From Nocardiopsis ganjiahuensis DSM 45031 (GTDB lineage Bacteria; Actinomycetota; Actinomycetes; Streptosporangiales; Streptosporangiaceae): a stretch of 64,000 nucleotides of DNA. Positions within the stretch are counted from its first letter, which is position 1. Every line of letters starts with the position of its first letter. Made by a program: the position numbers and the translations under genes. Below are positions 26,896 through 35,072 of this stretch, in pieces. The stretch is taken from assembly GCF_000341085.1 (NCBI RefSeq), contig NZ_ANBA01000011.1, positions 372,001 through 436,000 of the forward strand. The letters are read 5' to 3'. The notes below the pieces were generated by a model, which was not told the DNA's origin, did not search any database, and worked only from the letters and a program-made list of their open reading frames with translations.

Positions 26896-27936
26896 TTGCA
26901 GACGCCAGAGCTGTGGATACGCGGTCTCGGCGCGTACCTCCCGGACACCCGGGTGAGCGTGGAGAGCGCGATCGACCAGGGTCTCACCACGGCGGAGGAG
27001 GCCGCCGTCCACGACATGGCCGGGGCCGCCGTCGCGGGGGACCTCCCCGCACCCGAGATGGCGCTGCGCAGCGCCCGGGAGGCCTTCGAGCGGAGCGGGG
27101 CCGACCCCGACGACGTGCGGCTCCTCCTCTACACCGACACCTGGCACCAAGGGCCCGACGGCTGGTTCCCGCAGTACCACCTCCAGCACCACCTCGTGCG
27201 CGGCCACGTGCTCGCCGCGGAGGTCCGCCAGGGGTGCAACGCCCTCTTCACCGCCATGGAGCTGGCCGCGCCCCACCTGCGCGACGCCCCCGAGGACGCG
27301 ACCGCCCTCCTCGTCGCGGCGGACAACTTCGGCACCCCCAACATCGACCGCTGGCGGTCGGGGGCCTTCGTCATGGGGGACGGCGCCTGCTCGGTCCTGC
27401 TCGGCCGCGCTCCGGGGCCCGTCCGGGTCCTGGCGGTGGGGTCGATGGTCGTGCCCGAACTGGAGCTGTACCACCGCTCGGGCGAGCCGGAGTTCCCCCC
27501 GGCCGCGACCACGGGGCGGTTCCTCGACTTCAAGGCTCGGGCGTCCGACCACGCCGACAGGCACGTGGCGGACCCGAGCGTGTACACCTCCTGGTTCACG
27601 CTCCAGAAGACGATGGTGGCCCTGGTGGAGCGCACGCTCGACGAGGCGGGGGTGGGCTACGGGGACATCACCCGGGCCGCCTTCGGCAACCTCGGCCCGG
27701 AGGCCGTGGAGCACCGCTGGATGAGGGTCCTGGGCCTGCCCATGGAGCGGTCGACGTGGGACCACGGGAGGACCGTCGGACACGTCGGCGCCGCCGACCC
27801 CTTCCTCGGGCTGCACCACCTGCTGGAGACGGGCGCGGTCGCCCCCGGCGACCACGTGATCCTCGGGGGGATCGGTTCGGGGATGACCGCGTCCTGCGCC
27901 GTGGTGAGGGTCGACGGACCCTGGCCCGGCGTCTGA
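26896..27936 (+). CDS. KASIII-like acyltransferase (CloN2/CerJ/DpsC type)
   Basis: This 346-residue protein has the thiolase fold and a nucleophile Cys114 (QGCNALF). It lacks the condensing-enzyme motifs: the HQAN position reads AFGN, and the Asn of the GNTSAAS-type motif is His296, followed by Asp301 (GHVGAAD). A Cys-His-Asp set with a five-residue His-Asp spacing is the pattern of DpsC and CerJ, which transfer acyl groups instead of making carbon-carbon bonds. In clorobiocin CloN2 moves pyrrole-2-carboxyl from the PCP CloN5 to CloN1. Gene order here matches cloN2-N3-N4-N5. The start is TTG after GAGAGGTGACCC. Confidence 0.8.
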   Translation: MQTPELWIRGLGAYLPDTRVSVESAIDQGLTTAEEAAVHDMAGAAVAGDLPAPEMALRSAREAFERSGADPDDVRLLLYTDTWHQGPDGWFPQYHLQHHLVRGHVLAAEVRQGCNALFTAMELAAPHLRDAPEDATALLVAADNFGTPNIDRWRSGAFVMGDGACSVLLGRAPGPVRVLAVGSMVVPELELYHRSGEPEFPPAATTGRFLDFKARASDHADRHVADPSVYTSWFTLQKTMVALVERTLDEAGVGYGDITRAAFGNLGPEAVEHRWMRVLGLPMERSTWDHGRTVGHVGAADPFLGLHHLLETGAVAPGDHVILGGIGSGMTASCAVVRVDGPWPGV

Positions 27937-27949
27937 GGCGGAGGACACC

Positions 27950-29095
27950 ATGGACTTCGACCTGAGCACCGAACAGCACGGACGCGCCGAACGGGTCCGG
28001 ACCCTCGTCCGCGACCGTCTGCGCGGCACACCTCCGCGCGACCCCGACTCACCGCTGACCCGGGACGAGTGGGGCGTCCTGGCCGAGGCCGGCCTCACCG
28101 GCGCCTGCCTCCCCGCCTCCGTCGGCGGCGGCGGCCTGGGAGCCCTCGACACCGCCCTCCTCCTGGAGGCCGCGGGCTCCGCCTGCTCCCACGGCGGGCC
28201 GCCCTTCGCGGCCGCCGCCCACCTGCTCGCCTGCGGTGTCCCGATGCGCGACTTCGGCCGGGGCGAGGCGGTCGGGGACCTGCTGCGGGGCATGGCCTCG
28301 GGGGCGCTGTTGGCGGGCAACGCGGCGACCGAGGACGAGGCCGGGTCGGACGTCAACGCCATGGCGGCCACCGCCGAGCGCGACGGGCAGGACTACGTGC
28401 TCGACGGCACCAAGGCCTTCGTCAGCAACGCGGCGGAGGCCGACGTGTTCGTCGCCTACGCCGTCACCGATCCGTCCGCGGGCTTCCTCGGAACGAGCGC
28501 GTTCGCCGTCCCCCGGGGGACGCCCGGGATCACCGTCGGACCGCCCCTGCGCAAGGCGGGCCTGCACGCCTGCGGGGCGGCGCGCGTCACCTTCGCCGGG
28601 TGCAGGGTCCCGGCCGCGCTCCGCCTGGGCGCCGAGGGTCAGGGAGGAGCCGTCTTCCAGTTCTCCATGGGATGGGAGCGGGCCTGCCTCCCGGCCATCT
28701 ACCTGGGAGCCATGGAGGACCAGTTGGACCAGGTCGTGGCACACGTGCGGGGCCGCCGCCAGTTCGGCAGGCGCATCAGCGAGTTCCAGGCCGTCTCGCA
28801 CCGCGTCGCGGACATGCGGCGGAGGCTGGAGGGGGCGCGGCTCCTCCTCTACCGCGCGTGCTGGCTGCTCGACGAGGGACGTCCCGAGGCGGCGGCCGCG
28901 GCGGCCCTGTCCAAGGTCTCCGTCACCGAGGCGGCCGTGGCCAACGGCCTCGACGCGGTACAGCTCCACGGGGCCTCCGGGTACCTGGTCGAGACGGGTG
29001 CGGAGGAACGGCTGCGAGACGCCCTCGCCGGGACGCTCGCCTCGGGCACCAGCGAGATCCAGCGCGAGATCATCGCCCGTGGGGAGGGACTGTGA
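27950..29095 (+). CDS. Prolyl-S-PCP dehydrogenase (acyl-CoA dehydrogenase family, CloN3/PltE-like)
   Basis: This 381-residue flavoenzyme has the acyl-CoA dehydrogenase fold: N-terminal helices, ATEDEAGSDVNAM flavin segment, and a C-terminal helical domain with GRRQFGRRISEFQAVSHRVADM and QLHGASGYLVE. Its setting between a KASIII-like transferase and a proline-type adenylation enzyme plus PCP makes it the two-step oxidase that turns prolyl-S-PCP into pyrrolyl-2-carboxyl-S-PCP. The ATG follows GGCGGAGGACACC. It overlaps the next gene by four bases. Confidence 0.8.
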   Translation: MDFDLSTEQHGRAERVRTLVRDRLRGTPPRDPDSPLTRDEWGVLAEAGLTGACLPASVGGGGLGALDTALLLEAAGSACSHGGPPFAAAAHLLACGVPMRDFGRGEAVGDLLRGMASGALLAGNAATEDEAGSDVNAMAATAERDGQDYVLDGTKAFVSNAAEADVFVAYAVTDPSAGFLGTSAFAVPRGTPGITVGPPLRKAGLHACGAARVTFAGCRVPAALRLGAEGQGGAVFQFSMGWERACLPAIYLGAMEDQLDQVVAHVRGRRQFGRRISEFQAVSHRVADMRRRLEGARLLLYRACWLLDEGRPEAAAAAALSKVSVTEAAVANGLDAVQLHGASGYLVETGAEERLRDALAGTLASGTSEIQREIIARGEGL

Positions 29096-30582
29096 ACCTC
29101 CAGGACCTGGTCCGCCGGTCCGCCGCCGAGGCGCCGGACCGGACCGCCGTGCGCTTCGCCGGCGAGGAGCTGACCTACGGGGAGCTGGACGCCGCGGCCG
29201 ACGCGCTCGGGGCGGTGCTGTCCTCTCTCGGGGCGGGAGCCGGTGAGCGCGTCCTGGTCTGGGCACCCAAGGGGATCGGGGCGGTGGTGGCCTCCCAGGC
29301 GGTGCTCAGGACGGGGGCCGTGCACGTCCCGGCGGGCAGTGCGATGCCGCTCGACCACGTCGTCCGGATCGCGCGGGACTGCCGTCCGCGCGTGGTGTGC
29401 GCCACCGCGCGAGACCTGGAGCGGATACGCGGTCTCCTGGACCCGGACACGCGCTACCTCGACCTCGACGCGCCGGTCAGCGGGTCCGGCACGACGCCGC
29501 GGGTCTCGGTTCCCCCGGAGGACGCGGCCTACATCCTCTACACCTCGGGTTCGACCGGCCGACCCAAGGGAGTCACGATCAGCCACGCGGCTGTTCTCGC
29601 GTTCGCGGAGTGGGCGTGCCGGGAACTGGACGCCGGCCCCGAGGACCGGTTCGCCAACCACGCCGCCTTCACCTTCGACCTGTCCCTCCTGGACCTGTAC
29701 GCGGCTTTCCGTGCGGGGGCCTCGGTCACCCTCGTGCCCGAGGGCTACGCCTTCGCCCCCGACCGGCTCGTGGACTTCGTCCACAGCGAGCGCGTGAGCG
29801 TCTGGTACTCCGTGCCCTCCGCGCTGGTGCTCATGCTCAGGGACGGCGGCCTCGCGGACCGTCCCCCTCCCCCGTCGCTGAGGGCCGTCCTCTTCGCGGG
29901 TGAGGTGCTGGCCGTCGAGTACGTCCGCCGCCTCGCGGCGTGGAGCCCGGCACGGCTGCTCAACCTCTACGGACCGACGGAGACCAACGCGTGCACCTTC
30001 CACGAGGTCGGACCCGCCGACCTGGAACGGGACCAGCCGGTCCCCATCGGACGGGCCACCGCGGGCAACCGCGTCCGGGCGCTGGCCCCCGACGGCTCAC
30101 CGGCGGTGGCGGGACAGATAGGTGAGCTGGTGGTGGAAGGGCCCACGGTGATGGTCGGGTACTGGGGACAGGCACCCGTGGAGGGCGCCTACGCCACCGG
30201 GGACCTGGTCCGCACGCGCGAGGACGGCGCCTTCGACTACGTGGGCCGCAAGGACAGCATGGCGAAGGTCCGCGGGTACCGGGTGGAACCGGGTGCGGTG
30301 GAGGCGGCGCTGGAGTCCAGCCCCGACGTCGAGGCGGCCGCGGTCGTCGTGGCCGGTGAGGGCCTCGCGGCGGCCATGACCGCGTTCGTCGTCCTCGGGA
30401 GCGGGGCGCGGGTCGGGGTCCTGGGGATCAAACGGCACGCGGCGCGCCACCTGCCCTCGTACATGATCCCCGACCACGTCCGCTTCGTCGGGGAACTCCC
30501 CCTGACGCCCAACGGGAAGACCGACAGGCTGGCGCTCGCCGTACAGGCGGGCCCCGGCCGGGACAGAGAGGAGACCACGTGA
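29092..30582 (+). CDS. L-proline-AMP ligase / adenylation enzyme (CloN4/PltF-like)
   Basis: This 496-residue stand-alone adenylation domain has YILYTSGSTGRPKGVTISH (A3), LLNLYGPTETNACT (A5), YATGDLVR (A7), DYVGRKDSMAKVRGYRVEPGAVE (A8) and NGKTDR (A10). The segment SVWYSVPSALVLML is typical of the proline-activating enzymes of pyrrole pathways. It should load L-proline on the PCP encoded immediately downstream. The start codon GTG overlaps the upstream stop, and its own stop overlaps the PCP start, so the three are co-translated. Confidence 0.85.
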   Translation: MNLQDLVRRSAAEAPDRTAVRFAGEELTYGELDAAADALGAVLSSLGAGAGERVLVWAPKGIGAVVASQAVLRTGAVHVPAGSAMPLDHVVRIARDCRPRVVCATARDLERIRGLLDPDTRYLDLDAPVSGSGTTPRVSVPPEDAAYILYTSGSTGRPKGVTISHAAVLAFAEWACRELDAGPEDRFANHAAFTFDLSLLDLYAAFRAGASVTLVPEGYAFAPDRLVDFVHSERVSVWYSVPSALVLMLRDGGLADRPPPPSLRAVLFAGEVLAVEYVRRLAAWSPARLLNLYGPTETNACTFHEVGPADLERDQPVPIGRATAGNRVRALAPDGSPAVAGQIGELVVEGPTVMVGYWGQAPVEGAYATGDLVRTREDGAFDYVGRKDSMAKVRGYRVEPGAVEAALESSPDVEAAAVVVAGEGLAAAMTAFVVLGSGARVGVLGIKRHAARHLPSYMIPDHVRFVGELPLTPNGKTDRLALAVQAGPGRDREETT

Positions 30583-30854
30583 CGGCCGACGCCACCGAGC
30601 AGGAGGTGCGGGAACACCTCCTGCTCTTCATCCGGGACACGTTCCTGGAGGGTGACCCCCACGGCGAGCTCACCGTGGACTCGCCGCTCGTCGAATGGGG
30701 GGTGCTCACCTCGATGAACACCGCCGTCCTGATGAACCACGTGCACACGGGCATGCGGCTGGACATCCCGGTGGAGCGGCTGGACCCGCGGGCGTTCACC
30801 GACGTCCGGAGCATGGCGGCGATGCTGTGCGGGGGCGGGACCGCTCGGGAGTGA
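30579..30854 (+). CDS. Peptidyl carrier protein for prolyl/pyrrolyl (CloN5/PltL-like)
   Basis: This 91-residue carrier protein has the phosphopantetheine site EWGVLTSMN with Ser45. This replaces the usual DSL and is a hallmark of carrier proteins of pyrrole pathways (family pattern LxEWGVLxSMN). Residues LDIPVERLDPRAFTDV are also family-like. It accepts proline from the adenylation enzyme, carries it through oxidation, and hands pyrrole-2-carboxyl to the KASIII-like transferase. It is the last gene of the operon from 24252. A CCGGGG...CCCCGG stem follows the stop. Confidence 0.85.
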   Translation: MTADATEQEVREHLLLFIRDTFLEGDPHGELTVDSPLVEWGVLTSMNTAVLMNHVHTGMRLDIPVERLDPRAFTDVRSMAAMLCGGGTARE

Positions 30855-30886
30855 CCGGGGCGGACCCTCCTCCCCGGCTCCCGCAC

Positions 30887-31873
30887 TCACCAGGACCAGG
30901 CCTCCGGGGCGGGTCCGCCCTTGCCCACCGGCGGGAACAGGGCGTCGATCCGCTCGGAGGCCTCCGCGCCGATACGCAGGTCCAGCGCGCGCAGGACTCC
31001 TTCGAACTGCCCCAGGGTGCGCGGCCCGACGATCGTGGAGTCCACTCCGGGCCGGGACAGGACCCACGCGACGGAAACCTCCGCCGGGTCCTCGTCCAGG
31101 GAGGCGCACAGGTCCTCGTAGGCACTGATCGTCTCCCCCTGTTCCTCCAGGACCTGCATCGCGCGGCTCTTCGCGGTCTTGACCGCCGTGCCCTCCCGGA
31201 GCTTGCGGATCGAACCGCCGAGCAGACCGCCGTGCAGGGGTGACCAGGTGATGACCCCGATCCCGTAGGCCTCCGCCGCGGGCAGCACCTCCAGCTCCAC
31301 GTGGCGGGTGACGAGGTTGTAGGCGCACTGTTCGGACACCAGACCGAGGAAGTTGCGCCGGGCCGCCGCCTCCTGGGCCTGGGCCAGGTGCCAGCCGGCG
31401 AAGTTGGACGAACCGACGTAGCGGATCTTGCCCTGGTGGACCAGCACCTCCATCGCCTGCCAGACCTCCTCCCAGGGAGCGGTGCGGTCCACGTGGTGCA
31501 TCTGGAACACGTCGATCCAGTCCGTGCGCAGTCTCCGCAGCGACTCCTCGCACGAGGAGATGATGTGGCGCGCCGAGAGGCCCCGGTCATTGGGCCAATC
31601 GCTCATCGGGTTGAAGACCTTGGTCGCGAGGACGGTCCGCTCGCGCCTGCCGCCACCCTTGTCGAACCATTCTCCGATAAGCTCCTCGGTCATTCCCCGG
31701 TGCACCTGCCACCCGTAGTGGTTGGCCGTGTCGAAGAAGTTGACACCGTGGGAGAGGGCCGCGTCCATCATCGCGAAACTCTCCGCCCTCGGAGTGTTCA
31801 CGCCGAAGTTGAGCGTCCCCAAGCACAGTCGGCTGACTTCCAGTGCCGTCCGGCCGAGACGTGTGTATTGCAT
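30887..31873 (-). CDS. Aldo/keto reductase of NDP-deoxysugar type (AKR12-like)
   Basis: The 328-residue TIM-barrel reductase has LCLGTLNFG, the catalytic Asp/Tyr region VNFFDTANHYG, Lys in VLATKVF and His in VFQMHHVD, plus the C-terminal RPGVDSTIVGPRTLGQ NADPH motif. Relatives in antibiotic clusters (EryBII, TylCII) reduce the 2,3-enoyl or 3-keto intermediate formed after NDP-hexose 2,3-dehydratase. It may instead serve as the missing 4-ketoreductase, because no RmlD/EvaE-type enzyme is in the window. The ATG follows GGGGAGAG. It diverges from glycosyltransferase 3. Confidence 0.7.
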   Translation of the reverse strand: MQYTRLGRTALEVSRLCLGTLNFGVNTPRAESFAMMDAALSHGVNFFDTANHYGWQVHRGMTEELIGEWFDKGGGRRERTVLATKVFNPMSDWPNDRGLSARHIISSCEESLRRLRTDWIDVFQMHHVDRTAPWEEVWQAMEVLVHQGKIRYVGSSNFAGWHLAQAQEAAARRNFLGLVSEQCAYNLVTRHVELEVLPAAEAYGIGVITWSPLHGGLLGGSIRKLREGTAVKTAKSRAMQVLEEQGETISAYEDLCASLDEDPAEVSVAWVLSRPGVDSTIVGPRTLGQFEGVLRALDLRIGAEASERIDALFPPVGKGGPAPEAWSW

Positions 31874-32090
31874 TCTCTCCCCTGTTTCCTTGTTTCTCTC
31901 GCTGGGGGTGGAACGGAGGGCTGGGAAAAGGCGGCCCCGAGGAAGGCTGTCACGTTTCGGAGGGCTTTCCCGTCGCTATGCTTCGTCCCGGCGGGACCCG
32001 GAGCCGCGACGGTCGCCTCGCCCCTGCTGCACGGAGGGGCACCGTATCCCGGTGACCGGGAACCGGACCTATCCCTTGGGGGAGGAAACC

Positions 32091-33368
32091 TTGCGCGTCG
32101 TACTCGCCTCGTACACGGAGAAGACCCATTTCATCGGCATGGTGGCCCTGGCGTGGGCGCTGCGCGCGGCCGGGCACGAGGTCCGCGTCGCCACCCAGCC
32201 CGCGCTCTCGGGGTTCGCCTCCGAAGCGGGCCTGGCCTCGGTTCCGGTGGGCCGCGACCACCGGCTCCGCAGCGGTTTCGATCTGGTGGCCGGCTGGGGC
32301 GAGGGTGACGCCCGGGGATTCTTCGACGTGGGCGACTCCTGGCCCGGGGCCCTGCCGTGGGACGAGCTGCGCTGGGGGATGCGCGACACGACGGCGTGGT
32401 GGTGGAAGCCCGTCAACGAACCGATGCTGGAGGACCTGGTGTCCTTCTGCCGCTCGTGGCGACCCGACCTGGTGATCTGGGAGTCGACCACCTTCTCCGC
32501 GGCGATCGCGGCCGAGGCCTGCGGCGCCGCGCACGCGCGGTTCCTGTGGAGCCTGGACCTGTTCGCGGCCATGCGCGAGCAGTACCTCCAACGCGCGGCC
32601 GAGCGCCCCGAGGCCACCCCCGACGACCCCATGCGCGCCTGGCTGGAGGACCGGGCCGCACGCCACGGGGTCGAGTTCTCCGAGACCCTGATCCGCGGCC
32701 AGTTCACCCTGGACTACCTCCCGGCCTCGCTCGGCGTCCCCGCCGAGACCGGGACCCCGAGACTCCCCCTGCGGTACGTGCCCTACAACGGGCGCGCCGT
32801 CATCCCCGACTGGCTGCGCACCCCGCCCGAACGCCCCCGTATCGGGGTCAGTGTGGGGACCAGCACCACCGACTGGTTCGGTGGGCACACCTACTCCCTG
32901 ACCGACCTGCTCAAGGGCCTGTCCGAGCTGGACGTGGAGGTGGTCGCCACGCTGCCCGACGAGGAGGCGGCGCGGATCCGCGGCCTTGCCGACAACGTCC
33001 GGCTGGTGGGCTACGCACCGCTGGACATCCTGGCTCCCACCTGCGAACTCATGGTGACCCACGTCGGCCCCGGGACTCTCAGCTCCGGCCTGGTCCACGG
33101 AGTTCCCCAGCTGCTCGCCCCGGGGCCCCGGCTGGACGCGCCCCTCCTGGCCCGCCGGGTGGAGGAGGCCGGGGCCGGTCTGGTGGTGACGCCGGAGGAG
33201 GCGTGCGGGGAGCGCTTCCGGGAGACGGCCCGCCGGATCCTGGCGGACGGCGGTTTCACTGAAGCTGCGGGCCGCCTGCGCGCGGAGATGGCCGCCATGC
33301 CGTCCCCGGCGAGCGTCGTGGCCGCACTGCCCGGCCTCCTCGAACAGGGGTTCTCCCGAACGGCGTGA
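32091..33368 (+). CDS. Glycosyltransferase 3 (GT-B)
   Basis: The protein has 425 residues from a TTG start at 32091, positioned by GGGGGAGGAAACC. The acceptor domain has THFIGMVALAWALRAAGHEVRVATQPAL. The region AAIAAEACGAAHARFLWSLDLFAAMREQ is shared almost base for base with glycosyltransferase 5. The donor motif reads THVGPGTLSSGL, so the first glycine of the family HGGxGT is valine. This may alter donor binding but is unlikely to abolish it. It converges with glycosyltransferase 4, with an imperfect copy of the cluster palindrome between their ends. Confidence 0.85.
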   Translation: MRVVLASYTEKTHFIGMVALAWALRAAGHEVRVATQPALSGFASEAGLASVPVGRDHRLRSGFDLVAGWGEGDARGFFDVGDSWPGALPWDELRWGMRDTTAWWWKPVNEPMLEDLVSFCRSWRPDLVIWESTTFSAAIAAEACGAAHARFLWSLDLFAAMREQYLQRAAERPEATPDDPMRAWLEDRAARHGVEFSETLIRGQFTLDYLPASLGVPAETGTPRLPLRYVPYNGRAVIPDWLRTPPERPRIGVSVGTSTTDWFGGHTYSLTDLLKGLSELDVEVVATLPDEEAARIRGLADNVRLVGYAPLDILAPTCELMVTHVGPGTLSSGLVHGVPQLLAPGPRLDAPLLARRVEEAGAGLVVTPEEACGERFRETARRILADGGFTEAAGRLRAEMAAMPSPASVVAALPGLLEQGFSRTA

Positions 33369-33394
33369 GACGCCTGTTCTGACGGGGGCGGGTG

Positions 33395-33410
33395 GTCCCG
33401 CTGGCGGGAC
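33395..33410. promoter_or_regulatory. Palindrome site 3, imperfect, between convergent genes
   Basis: GTCCCGCTGGCGGGAC differs by one base from the perfect sites at 18554, 24186 and 46251. It lies between the ends of glycosyltransferases 3 and 4, where no promoter is expected. A terminator role, or a relict of duplication, is possible here. Confidence 0.4.
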
Positions 33411-33443
33411 AGCACGCGGCTGTGGCCTGTGTTTCTGGTGGGG

Positions 33444-34697
33444 TCAGCGGCGGGCGAGTGCGGTGAGTGTGTCGGCCAGCTGTGCGGGTGTGGGCAGGTC
33501 CGCGATCTCGCGGCCGAGTCCGCGTGCCGCGTGTGCGGGTCCGGGCTCGTTGACCAGGGTGCGGACGGCGGCGCCGACCGTGTCGGGGTCCACCTGCTCC
33601 GGGGGCAGGACGGTGCCCGCCCCCTGCGCCTCCACCAGCCCCGACAGCAGAACGGTGTCGAACATCCGCGCGTGCGGGACCAGGAGCTGGGGCACCCCGT
33701 GGGCAAGGCCGGTGAGCACGGTCCCGGGGCCGCCGTGGGTGACCATGGCGTCGCAGGTGGGGGCGAGGGCGTGCAGGGGCACGTAGTCGACCAGGCGGAC
33801 GTTGCCGGGAACGGTGCCGAGCTTGGCCTGCTCGTGCGCGGGCAGCGTCGCGACCACCTCCACGTCCAGCTCGGACAGGCCGCCGAGGACCTCGTCCAGG
33901 GAGATCTCGTGCCCCCCGTACCAGTCCGTGGTGCTGGTGCCCAGACTCAGCCCGACGCGGGGGCGCTGCGGCGGGGTGCGCAGCCAGTCGGGGACGACGG
34001 CGCGCCCGTTGTAGGGCACGTACCTCATGGGGAGGTAGTCCACACCGGGGGGTGAGGGAACGCGCAGGCAGGCGGGCACCTGTTCGATGGTGGCCTGGCC
34101 CTGGACGAGGGTCTCGGAGAACTCGACCCCGTGGCGGGCGGCCCTGCCGGCCAGCCAATCGGCCAGGGGGTCCTCACGGTCGCTCTCGGGCTGCTCCGCC
34201 CACCGCCGGAGGAAACGCCACCGGGTCCGCGCGAAGACGTCCGCACCCCACAGGTACCGCACGTGGGCGGCCCCGCAGGCCTGGGCGGCGACGGGCGCGG
34301 CGTAGGTGGAGGGTTCCCAGACGACCAGGTCGGGGCGCCAGGACCGGCCCAGGGCGACCAGGTCGTCGAACATCGGGTCGTTCACCATCCGCCACCACCA
34401 CGGCACCGTGAGGCGGTAGCCCCCCAGCAGGTACTCCCAGGTCAGAACCTCCTCACGGTCCTCCGCCATGTCGAACTCGTCGTCACCGCCCATCGCGTGG
34501 TAGCGCCGCATCACCCTGCGCAGGGCGTGGTCCCTGCCGACCGGGGCGAAGGGCAGCCCCGCGTCGGCGACGACCCCTCCCAGGGCGGGCTGACTGGCCA
34601 CCAGAACCTCGTGCCCGGCCGCGCGCAGCGCCCACGCCACCGGCACCAGACCCAGGAAGTGGGTCCGCTCCGCCTGCGTCGCGATCAACACCCGCAC
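33444..34697 (-). CDS. Glycosyltransferase 4 (GT-B)
   Basis: This 417-residue enzyme starts at a GTG that reads VRVLIATQAERTHFLGLVPVAWAL, identical over this stretch to glycosyltransferase 1. It also shares that enzyme's C-terminal third (VLPPEQVDPDTVGAAVRTLVNEPGP). The insert DHALRRVMRRYHAMGGDDEFD and the segment TSTTDWYGGHEISLDEVLGGLSELD differ from glycosyltransferase 1, and the latter resembles glycosyltransferase 3 (TSTTDWFGGHTYSLTDLLKGLSELD). It therefore looks like a paralogue reshaped by recombination, with a changed acceptor loop and donor entrance. Confidence 0.85.
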   Translation of the reverse strand: MRVLIATQAERTHFLGLVPVAWALRAAGHEVLVASQPALGGVVADAGLPFAPVGRDHALRRVMRRYHAMGGDDEFDMAEDREEVLTWEYLLGGYRLTVPWWWRMVNDPMFDDLVALGRSWRPDLVVWEPSTYAAPVAAQACGAAHVRYLWGADVFARTRWRFLRRWAEQPESDREDPLADWLAGRAARHGVEFSETLVQGQATIEQVPACLRVPSPPGVDYLPMRYVPYNGRAVVPDWLRTPPQRPRVGLSLGTSTTDWYGGHEISLDEVLGGLSELDVEVVATLPAHEQAKLGTVPGNVRLVDYVPLHALAPTCDAMVTHGGPGTVLTGLAHGVPQLLVPHARMFDTVLLSGLVEAQGAGTVLPPEQVDPDTVGAAVRTLVNEPGPAHAARGLGREIADLPTPAQLADTLTALARR

Positions 34698-35072
34698 GAC
34701 CGCCGCCTCCGTCCCCGTGTCTTCGACCGACCGGACGCGGCCGGGTCTGGCGCCGTCCGGTGAACACGACCGCCGAGATGATACAAGCGGCGGCCATTAC
34801 TTCCCAGAGCGGGTTTTTCGCGCCGCTGAAATGCTCCGCTCGCGGAGGCGGCCTGCGTCGTTGGTGAGTAGGGTGTCCGTCCAGTCCCCGCCCGGTGAGG
34901 CTTTACCTGGTGTCGCCCCGTCCCCCGTTGCTGTAGGAAGTGGTTTCGGAGGGGCCGGGGAGAAGTCGGTCAGCCGAACGGGCAGATGCCCGGCTCGATG
35001 AATGAGCCTTTCCTGCCAGAATTCCCCGGGCTTTTCCCAGCAACGCCGGGTGGCGAGTCGAATGGAGCTCAT
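34698..35072. other. Intergenic region between glycosyltransferase 4 and the UDP-hexose dehydrogenase
   Basis: This 375-bp divergent promoter region holds no convincing gene. A 13-base element TGAGCCTTTCCTG (35003-35015) lies 57 bp before the dehydrogenase ATG. The same element occurs at 41311-41323, 60 bp before the aminotransferase ATG. GGAG at 35064 is the ribosome-binding site. Confidence 0.4.

Noticed and set aside
26896..27936. Beta-ketoacyl-ACP synthase III starting a polyketide chain
   Set aside because: The HQAN histidine and the NTSAAS asparagine are replaced, and no polyketide synthase, acyltransferase or ketoreductase domain is in the cluster.
27950..29095. Ordinary fatty acyl-CoA dehydrogenase of beta-oxidation
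   Set aside because: The gene is translationally coupled to a proline-type adenylation enzyme and its PCP, the arrangement of prolyl-PCP oxidases.
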